Positions 1 to 4,728 of a stretch of DNA of 7,599 bases are shown one piece after another. The position numbers and the translations under genes were made by a program. The stretch is from JBNJEM01 sp051745935 (GTDB taxonomy: Bacteria; Planctomycetota; Planctomycetia; Pirellulales; Pirellulaceae), in NCBI GenBank assembly GCA_051745935.1, contig JBNJEM010000383.1, positions 1 to 7,599 on the forward strand. Reading direction: 5' to 3'. The notes under the pieces are model-generated. The model searched no databases. It saw only the letters and a program-made list of their open reading frames with translations, and had not been told where the DNA came from. Numbering within the stretch: the stretch's first letter is position 1; each line of letters starts with the position of its first letter.

Positions 1-212
1 CGAACCAATGCGAGCTACCGCTCGAACCGTGTTAGCCCGCTCCCGTTGGTCGCTAGAAGTTGACTCAAGATGAACGAGTTTCTTCGCATAAGCAGACTAA
101 CGAGGTAGGACCTCGAACCAATGCGAGCTACCGCTCGAACCGTGTTAGCCCGCTCCCGTTGGTCGCTAGAAGTTGACTCAAGATGAACGAGTTTCTTCGC
201 ATAAGCAGACTA
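1..212. repeat. 113-bp tandem repeat, two copies, left copy at window edge
   Basis: Bases 1-99 are repeated exactly at 114-212 (offset 113); bases 100-113 are the remainder of the first unit. The array may continue to the left of the window. Each unit carries a small hairpin, CGAGC-tacc-GCTCG, at 11-24 and again 113 bases later. The junction between units forms a second one, CGAGGT-agg-ACCTCG, at 101-115. The second copy stops at 212 and the DNA runs on into the interspersed repeat. There are only two copies, with no unique spacers between them, so this is not a CRISPR array. Both copies are identical over 99 bases, which points to a recent duplication or to homogenisation. No function is apparent. 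Confidence 0.93.
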
Positions 213-225
213 GTGGGGCAGCGAT

Positions 226-328
226 ATATCGGTCGCGGATGACTTGGTCCGCCGCGAGTCCGACCAACGGGAGGACGGCTTGCGCCGAGCAGCGTTTCAC
301 CCGGACAAATCCGACCGCCTGAAGTATA
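226..328 (+). repeat. Interspersed ~102-bp repeat, copy A
   Basis: This is the first of three copies in the window (others at 3966-4070 and 6903-7008). Copy A aligns with the third copy over 102 bases without indels and with about 10 mismatches. A block of about 37 bases around CGACCAACGGGAG (261-273) is identical in all three. The left border overlaps a 10-bp palindrome, CGATATATCG (222-231). The right end lies only 24 bases before the ATG of the PII gene, so the repeat forms most of that gene's upstream region. A weak promoter-like pair lies inside it: CGGACA at 302-307 and TATAGA at 325-330, 17 bases apart. Treating this as a working promoter is speculation. Confidence 0.9.
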
Positions 329-352
329 GACCCATGTGGAGTGCGGCAAACG

Positions 353-700
353 ATGAAGCTGATCATCGCGATTATCCAACCGAACCGTCTGGAAGCGGTC
401 AAGGAAGCGCTGACGGAAGTCGAAGTGGTTCGTTTGACGGTCATGGATTGTCAAGGTTTCGGACGCCAGCGGGGGCAACCCGAAGTGTACCGCGGCCACG
501 AATTCACGGTCAACTTGGTGCGTAAAGTGCAGCTTCAAATTGGGGTGAATGAAGAATTCGTTCAACCGACGATTGACGCCATTTTGAAGGCGGCCCGCAC
601 CGGCGAAAAGGGCAAAATTGGGGACGGCAAGATCTTCGTGCTGCCCCTGGAGGATTGCCTGCGAATCCGTACTCGCGAACGGGGCCCCGAAGCGATCTAA
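353..700 (+). CDS. glnB: Nitrogen regulatory protein P-II (GlnB/GlnK family), uridylylation tyrosine absent
   Basis: PII proteins are small trimeric sensors that bind ATP/ADP and 2-oxoglutarate and control ammonium transporters, glutamine synthetase adenylylation and other nitrogen or carbon targets. The 115-residue product starts MKLIIAIIQP and aligns along its whole length with GlnB (usually 112 residues). Visible landmarks are GFGRQRG (35-41, with the ligand-binding Gln39), the T-loop EVYRGHEF (44-51), Lys58, and a KIGDGKIFV block followed by RIRT. Two departures stand out. Position 51, the tyrosine uridylylated in E. coli GlnB, is Phe here, and position 49 is His, not the Ser phosphorylated in cyanobacteria. 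The B-loop is three residues longer (TGEKGKIGDG against TGKIGDG). I chose ATG 353 over an in-frame GTG at 341 because family members begin at this Met and GGAG at 337-340 would abut the GTG. No amtB or glnA lies beside it, and it converges on tatC. Family assignment is firm; GlnB versus GlnK cannot be decided. Confidence 0.95.
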   Translation: MKLIIAIIQPNRLEAVKEALTEVEVVRLTVMDCQGFGRQRGQPEVYRGHEFTVNLVRKVQLQIGVNEEFVQPTIDAILKAARTGEKGKIGDGKIFVLPLEDCLRIRTRERGPEAI

Positions 701-811
701 AGGACCAAGCGTGATTTCGGGTCACTCGCTCGCGGGGCAAGACTTTGCGATAAAACGGTTTACGGGCTTCAATATCCTCAAAGTGGCGCTGTCCGAATAA
801 CCCATAACCCA
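701..811. other. Short convergent gap between PII gene and tatC
   Basis: The 111 bases between the two converging stop codons hold no convincing terminator. An imperfect hairpin follows the PII gene (AGCGTGA against TCACTCGCT, about 707-730), but it has a two-base bulge and no T-run. A 7-base direct duplication (ATAACCC twice, about 797-810) touches the tatC stop. Confidence 0.5.
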
Positions 812-1840
812 TTAAGGCTCATAGGTCTCGGCAAACGGATTGCGGCCGCGAGGCATCCATTTGGCCATGGCGATGCCGAGGAAATAGAGCGCGGTCAAGG
901 GCGTGGCCATCAACAGCATGCTCATGGGATCGGCGGGAGTCAGGAGCATGGAGAGCACGAAGATGACAAGCAGGGCGATGCGCCATTTTTCCAGGTAGGC
1001 GTGGAGGGAGACAATTCCGATGCGATTGAGAAAGAACATGACCAACGGCAATTGAAATGCCACGCCAAAGCCGAGCGGTAAAAACATCACGAATCCTATC
1101 CATTCGCTGATGCGTGGATCGGTTTGAATATCGAGTGCTCGGTTGAAGGCGAACAGAAACTTCAAGACAAACCGGAATACGACAAAGAACGCCATGGCCA
1201 CGCCGGACCAAAACAGGAGCAAGCTAATGGGGAGAAAGAGAATTACATAGCGTCTCTCGTGCGAGTAGAGTCCGGCGGCCACGAATGACCAGATTTGCCA
1301 GAAGATGTAGGGGCTTGCCAGCAACAATCCCGTGAAGAAGCCCGCCTTCACCCAGATCATGAACGGTTCTTGCGCGCTGAGTGACTGGACGTCGGCCCGC
1401 GCTTTCCGCCACATCCGCGTTTTCACCAGTCGGTTGCCGGGAGCTGGCAGCGGCAAACTCGCGACCTCGGATTCCGCCGAAATGGCCTGGAAATCGTTGC
1501 TGCTGCCCTCGGCGATCCGATTCAATTCTGATTGTTCCAGATAGACCTCCTCGAACAACAACCTCTCTTCCTGGAAGAACTCTCTCGCCTGGTCGGGAAT
1601 CTCCTTGCCGTACGCCTCGCGAAGTTTTTGGTCAACCACCGCGGAGTAATGTTCTTGCAACGCGTTTTCCAGAGGAAACTTAATCCACTGCACCACGTAT
1701 TTGGACACGAACAGCCCCAGGATGAATCCGATCACCAATCCAATGAGAGATCGAAAAAGCACCACCCGGAGCTCGTCCAGGTGCTCGCCAAAGGTCATGG
1801 TGCTGGCTGCAAATAGATCGTCGTCTTTTTTTTTCGCCAT
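812..1840 (-). CDS. tatC: Sec-independent protein translocase subunit TatC, enlarged first periplasmic loop
   Basis: TatC is the multi-spanning receptor of the twin-arginine pathway, which binds RR signal peptides and recruits TatA/TatB to export folded proteins. The 342-residue product shows the family plan: a cytoplasmic N-terminus with HLDELR (20-25), six membrane segments at roughly 28-50, 163-187, 198-232, 247-271, 286-303 and 306-326, the block SPYIFWQIWSFVAAGLY (176-192) followed by HERR (194-197), and LTPADP (300-305). Typical TatC is about 250 residues. The excess lies almost wholly in the first periplasmic loop (about 51-160), which is long, charged and probably helical in part. The conserved membrane Glu of the GFGVAFE motif (E. 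coli Glu170) is Gln263 here. The start is ATG 1840 on the minus strand, with AGGGG nine bases upstream (1850-1854). Codons 3-5 form a run of nine A's. No tatA or tatB is in the window; the divergent neighbour is the manA-type gene. Confidence 0.95.
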   Translation of the reverse strand: MAKKKDDDLFAASTMTFGEHLDELRVVLFRSLIGLVIGFILGLFVSKYVVQWIKFPLENALQEHYSAVVDQKLREAYGKEIPDQAREFFQEERLLFEEVYLEQSELNRIAEGSSNDFQAISAESEVASLPLPAPGNRLVKTRMWRKARADVQSLSAQEPFMIWVKAGFFTGLLLASPYIFWQIWSFVAAGLYSHERRYVILFLPISLLLFWSGVAMAFFVVFRFVLKFLFAFNRALDIQTDPRISEWIGFVMFLPLGFGVAFQLPLVMFFLNRIGIVSLHAYLEKWRIALLVIFVLSMLLTPADPMSMLLMATPLTALYFLGIAMAKWMPRGRNPFAETYEP

Positions 1841-2130
1841 CGGTACGGACCCCTATATGGTGGAACCGCGCGCGTGCAATAAGATACGATGAACCAGATC
1901 GGCTCGCTGCCTGCGAGAGAACTCGCCGACTGTCACCGCCGAACAGGATACCCTGCATCGAGATGCAAAGCCACAAGAACCGCACGGGGGGAAGCTGCCG
2001 TAGCAGGTGAGTTGGCCTCGGCAATCACACTCGACCACCAAGCTTGGTTCCATCATAACAACGACTTCACATTCGAACAAGAACACGCCCCCGACGGGCA
2101 TCCAGATTCACGGTCAGGATGGGACGTGCC
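1841..2130. promoter_or_regulatory. Divergent intergenic region between tatC and the manA-type gene
   Basis: These 290 bases separate two genes that point away from each other, so both promoters should lie here. I see no strong -35/-10 pair for either. Minus-strand candidates such as TATCTT (read from 1886 to 1881) are weak. Short ORFs cross the gap on both strands, but their translations resemble no protein I recognise and none has a convincing ribosome-binding site. No repeat, RNA gene or clear hairpin was seen. Confidence 0.5.
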
Positions 2131-3108
2131 ATGAATGTTGCTTATCCACTTCGCTTCAAACCGATACTACGCCGTTACTTGTGGGGCGGACGACGCCTCG
2201 AAACGGTGCTGGGCAAGCCCCTGCCCCCCGGCAACGATTATGCGGAAAGCTGGGAATTGGCCGATCACGGGGCGGATCAAAGCGTCGTCACCTCGGGGCC
2301 CCTAAGCGGAACCACGCTGCATGAGCTGGTCCGCCAGCACGGCTCGGCCCTGTTGGGACCTCATGCGCCACAACCCCAATTCCCGCTCCTGTTCAAGTTT
2401 TTGGACGCCCAAAAGCCCCTTTCAGTTCAGGTACATCCGAACGACGAGCAGGCGGCGCGCTTGACGCCACCCGATCGTGGCAAAACCGAGGCGTGGGTCG
2501 TTCTGCACGCGGAGCCGGGAAGTCGCATCTACGCTGGACTGAAGACCGGTGTGGATCGAAGGACCCTTCGAGACGCGATTGTCGCCGGAACGGCGGAGCA
2601 CTGTCTCCACTGCGTGGAACCCTCGGTCGGCGACTGCCTGTTGATCCGGGCCGGAACGGTTCATGCCCTCGGCGCTGGCTTGGTCATTGCCGAGATTCAG
2701 CAGTCGAGCGACACGACCTATCGCTTATATGATTGGAATCGCGTCGGTCCCGATGGTCAGCCGCGCCAACTTCATGTTGAGCAGGCCCTGGCCGTCATCG
2801 ATTTCGACGCCGGACCCGTCTCGGTGCGATCCGCCCACTCCACGCCGGCGGGGCGCGTTCAGCGACTGGTCACCTGTGACAAGTTTTTGGTGGACCGCTG
2901 GCAGCTCGAAGCCTCCCACTCGATCGCCGGCGATCAGCGTTGCCACGTGCTCGTGCCACTCCAGGGCTCGCTGGACCTTGAGCGGGATGCCGGTCCCTCA
3001 GCGCTGCGCCCCGGACAAACCACCCTCGTTCCAGCCGCCGCCGGTCCCCTCGGAGTTAGCCCGCGCGGCTCGGTCACGTTGCTCGACATCTACCTGCCGC
3101 TGTCGTAG
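2131..3108 (+). CDS. manA: Mannose-6-phosphate isomerase, class I (short Zn-dependent ManA type)
   Basis: This enzyme interconverts mannose 6-phosphate and fructose 6-phosphate in the cytoplasm, linking mannose use and GDP-mannose supply to glycolysis. The 325-residue product has the short architecture of bacterial ManA/Pmi, a cupin fold with one zinc ion. The zinc site is clear: Gln100 and His102 in SVQVHPND, Glu120 in GKTEAWVV, and His178 in RAGTVHALGAG. The active-site stretch TYRLYDWNR (196-204) supplies the catalytic Arg198. The N-terminal YLWGGRRL and DYAESWE blocks are typical of the family. ATG 2131 is preferred over an in-frame ATG at 2119 because GGGA at 2121-2124 lies six bases before it and family members begin shortly before the PLRF motif; the longer form adds only four residues. 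The C-terminal third is a second, less conserved cupin-like half. The gene stands alone, with no sugar-nucleotide genes beside it. Confidence 0.94.
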   Translation: MNVAYPLRFKPILRRYLWGGRRLETVLGKPLPPGNDYAESWELADHGADQSVVTSGPLSGTTLHELVRQHGSALLGPHAPQPQFPLLFKFLDAQKPLSVQVHPNDEQAARLTPPDRGKTEAWVVLHAEPGSRIYAGLKTGVDRRTLRDAIVAGTAEHCLHCVEPSVGDCLLIRAGTVHALGAGLVIAEIQQSSDTTYRLYDWNRVGPDGQPRQLHVEQALAVIDFDAGPVSVRSAHSTPAGRVQRLVTCDKFLVDRWQLEASHSIAGDQRCHVLVPLQGSLDLERDAGPSALRPGQTTLVPAAAGPLGVSPRGSVTLLDIYLPLS

Positions 3109-3200
3109 ATTTCGCGCCCAACTGCCCGGGGACCAAGAAACGCGTCTGACGTACGGGCAAGACGGACGGACGGACTAGCGGCTTTCTCGGCGGCCCGAAC

Positions 3201-3310
3201 ACAGCGGAAGCCCTCGGCACGTTGATCCCGTTGTCTCCGCTGTCCGTTCAGTTCGCCTGATCCGCGCTGCCCGGAGACGCAATCGTCGTACCTTTACCAG
3301 AACGGACAGC
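3201..3310. repeat. Two overlapping inverted repeats (mutually exclusive stems)
   Basis: ACAGCGGA (3201-3208) pairs with TCCGCTGT (3236-3243). GCTGTCCGTTC (3239-3249) pairs perfectly over 11 bases with GAACGGACAGC (3300-3310). The two stems share bases 3239-3243, so they cannot form together. Both the complementarity and the overlap are read directly from the sequence. A role as a switching structure or small RNA is only a possibility, because loops of 27 and 50 bases are long and GC-rich DNA gives such pairs by chance fairly often. Confidence 0.5.
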
Positions 3311-3433
3311 TGGACAAGAATTCAGTGACCGCAACTCAAGCCCCCTCCCGAGGGAGCCGATGCAGTAGGTGGGAGCACGTTGGGCCATCCCGGGGACGCG
3401 AAATTCCGCCTTCTGTTAAACAGGCTCGCTGCC

Positions 3434-3439
3434 TATAAT
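3434..3439 (+). promoter_or_regulatory. Candidate -10 box (TATAAT)
   Basis: This is a perfect TATAAT in otherwise GC-rich DNA, upstream of the lipoprotein gene. The matching -35 region (about 3411-3416, TTCTGT) is poor. If used, transcription would begin near 3446 and leave a leader of about 250 bases before the gene. Confidence 0.3.
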
Positions 3440-3704
3440 TGCCCGTTGCGTTCCGTCGTCGGGTCGCGACAGCCGAGGGGGGCGGGCGGACAAAGCGAGG
3501 AGGCGCGGCGGTCGGCACCGGCCTGGCTCCGACCACAAACCGTGGCGGCGGGTGACCAGAAGCCACGCTGACGAGGACGTGAGCGACGCGAACCCGCCGG
3601 ACTCCCGCAAGTGCTACCGGAGGGCGACGTCCCGTTGCTTTGCCCGAGCGAACAGTCGTCGAACGAACCGTCATTGCGCGAACCGTCACATAAGGTCCAT
3701 GGTG

Positions 3705-3965
3705 ATGAAAAACATCCGCGGTATAACTCTCATCACGCTGGTGGCCGTCGGACTGCTCGGCTGTCGCGCGAGTGATGTCTTATTTCGCCCTCCTGGCAAA
3801 ATCGAAAAACAGCGGTTTGACGCGACCGTGTTCGATCCCTACACGGACAATCAGCTCGGGCCGGAGGTGGTCGGTGGCCGTCCCAGGGGATTTCAAAAGC
3901 CCCATTCCGACTCGAACCGGAGCCGCCTGTTTCACGAAAGCTGGCTGCCGTTTAACAGGCAGTAG
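3705..3965 (+). CDS. Small predicted lipoprotein, planctomycete-type
   Basis: The product is 86 residues. It has a classic lipoprotein signal: positive start (Lys2, Arg5), hydrophobic core about 7-18, and lipobox LLGC with the acylated Cys at position 20. The mature chain is about 67 residues. It carries FRPPG, FDATVFDPYTDNQLGPEV and VGGRPRGFQKP, with no membrane segment and no catalytic pattern. I associate this layout (lipobox, PPGxIxxQR, DPYxDNxxGPE, GGRPRxFQ) with short conserved planctomycete proteins usually named only 'membrane or secreted protein'; this is recollection, not a search. ATG 3705 is preferred because AAGG (3692-3695) lies nine bases upstream; ATG 3699 would add two residues but has only three bases of spacing. 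Repeat copy B begins directly after the TAG stop, in the same reading frame. Function unknown; anchoring to a membrane facing the periplasm is inferred. Confidence 0.78.
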   Translation: MKNIRGITLITLVAVGLLGCRASDVLFRPPGKIEKQRFDATVFDPYTDNQLGPEVVGGRPRGFQKPHSDSNRSRLFHESWLPFNRQ

Positions 3966-4070
3966 TTCATACCGGTCGCGGATGACTTTCTCCGCCGCGA
4001 GTCCGACCAACGGGAGGACGGCTTGCGTCGGGCAGCGTTCCACCCGGAAACATGCAACCGCCTGAAATAT
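3966..4070 (+). repeat. Interspersed ~102-bp repeat, copy B
   Basis: This copy begins at the base after the lipoprotein stop codon. It differs from the copy at 6903-7008 at only about four positions over 105 bases, without indels. It contains CGACCAACGGGAG at 4004-4016. Against copy C its changes include two that alter residues (AAATCC to ACATGC, Lys-Ser to Thr-Cys in the open frame). Confidence 0.9.
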
Positions 4071-4131
4071 CACCGCCAGTCGCACGCCCCGGACGAGCCG
4101 GAACCATACACGGTTTTTGCGGCGGTAGGTT

Positions 4132-4148
4132 TCAGGGGTCAGGGGTCA
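4132..4148. repeat. 7-bp micro-repeat TCAGGGG x2 plus TCA
   Basis: TCAGGGG occurs twice in tandem (4132-4145), followed by another TCA (4146-4148). Read on the minus strand this gives three TGA codons seven bases apart, so all three minus-strand frames are stopped within 17 bases. Similar CAGGGGTCAGGGGTCAG strings are, as I recall, common in planctomycete and some other genomes; that is not checked here. Confidence 0.6.
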
Positions 4149-4376
4149 GAATCCCGGATGCCACGGATGGGGCCATCGAGCATCTGCTGGATGTCAATGC
4201 CTTCGCGGACTCGCGCGTTGACGAGTTCCTTTCCCCGGGGAGCCCGCGTCGCGAAGCTCGTACAGCCAGTTCTCCGTCTCCGCGGCTTCGCCCGGCGACG
4301 GCCCGCCTCGGACGCTGGATTTGTCGGCAAGTATCAGCCCTACCACCTGGGCCAGCGGCTGAGGAGCCATTATCAT
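4139..4376 (-). pseudogene. Possible frameshifted gene remnant, unknown
   Basis: On the minus strand an open frame starts at ATG 4376 (MIMAPQPLAQVVGLILADKS) and runs with ordinary amino-acid composition and GC-rich third positions to about 4240. There, at a GGGG/AAA run, the sensible reading seems to jump by one base to the frame GKELVNARVREGIDIQQML, which ends at TGA 4139-4141. Removing one G would join the halves into a chain of about 78 residues. No ribosome-binding site precedes the ATG and I recognise no family. It could be a decayed small gene, an assembly error in the G-run, or chance openness in GC-rich DNA. Confidence 0.25.
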
Positions 4377-4593
4377 GGATCAGGAAGAGGGGGAATGAGC
4401 TGGCGCGCGGCGCTCGGCGGTTGGCCCGGGATTCACGGTCGCGTTCGGCAAGAGGCCTTGTTCCCTGACCCTGTTCCGCGACACTCACGGTGTGGCCGTT
4501 ACCCGGCCCGTACCGCGAGCAATGGGCGGACGGCCCGCGGAGGCTCTCGCTGGTCCCCCTCGGTTCCCTCGACGGCCTTGGAGAGCCATTGCA

Positions 4594-4695
4594 GGTGCCG
4601 TGTGCGGCAACGAGGTCCTCGATTTCGCGTCAGAGCGTTGAATCGAGACTGAACTGTGAAGCCGGCACCCGTGGTGGAAGCAGCGGAAGAGCTGC
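4594..4695 (+). promoter_or_regulatory. Base-paired segment directly upstream of rluB
   Basis: Nested complementarity suggests a structured RNA leader. GGTGCCG (4594-4600) pairs with CGGCACC (4663-4669). Inside this, CTCGATT (4618-4624) pairs with AATCGAG (4641-4647), and CGC (4626-4628) with GCG (4635-4637). A separate hairpin, GCAGC-ggaaga-GCTGC, follows at 4680-4695. The last stem ends about 33 bases before the chosen rluB start. The pairing is seen directly; function is inferred. It matches no riboswitch or RNA family that I can name. Confidence 0.4.
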
Positions 4696-4728
4696 AAATC
4701 GAATCCTCAACATGATATGTGGCTGAAC

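Larger units (their letters stand above)
3109..3698. other. Long non-coding region upstream of the lipoprotein gene
   Basis: No convincing gene occurs in these 590 bases. ORFs on either strand give Arg/Pro/Val-rich, low-complexity translations without recognisable motifs. The stretch holds a pair of overlapping inverted repeats (3201-3310), a short GACG-type micro-repeat (about 3161-3174), a perfect TATAAT box (3434-3439), and imperfect CGAACxGTC repeats just before the lipoprotein gene (about 3650-3690). No terminator with a T-run follows the manA-type gene. The segment 3440-3698 is very GC-rich and could be a long 5' leader or a small RNA, but it matches no RNA family that I can identify by eye. 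Confidence 0.5.
4071..4593. other. Long non-coding or decayed region between repeat B and rluB
   Basis: No intact gene could be supported. A plus-strand ORF runs across the region (4023-4652), but it starts inside repeat B and its translation is Arg/Ser/Pro-rich without motifs. The region holds a GGGGTCA micro-repeat (4132-4148), a possible frameshifted remnant on the minus strand (4139-4376) and an 8-bp palindrome CCCCGGGG within about 4235-4243. It is probably an intergenic space where older sequence has decayed. Confidence 0.5.

Noticed and set aside
1..212. CRISPR array
   Set aside because: Only two copies of a 113-bp unit with no unique spacers and no cas genes; it is a plain tandem repeat.
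341..352. GTG 341 as the PII start
   Set aside because: It would add four residues not seen in the family, and the GGAG motif would touch the codon with no spacing.
128..565. Minus-strand ORF of 145 codons across the repeats and the PII gene
   Set aside because: It lies antisense to the firm PII gene and through repeat DNA, with no family likeness.
3336..3689. Minus-strand ORF of 117 codons
   Set aside because: The translation is Arg/Pro/Val-rich with short internal repeats typical of GC-rich non-coding DNA, and it has no motif or ribosome-binding site.
4086..4120. Group II intron domain V-like string around GAGCCGGAACCATACACGG
   Set aside because: The bulged hairpin with the catalytic triad cannot be built, and there is no reverse-transcriptase gene.
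4023..4652. Plus-strand ORF of 209 codons upstream of rluB
   Set aside because: It starts inside the interspersed repeat, is rich in Arg/Ser/Pro/Gly, lacks motifs and crosses structured DNA. Length alone is not evidence at this GC content.
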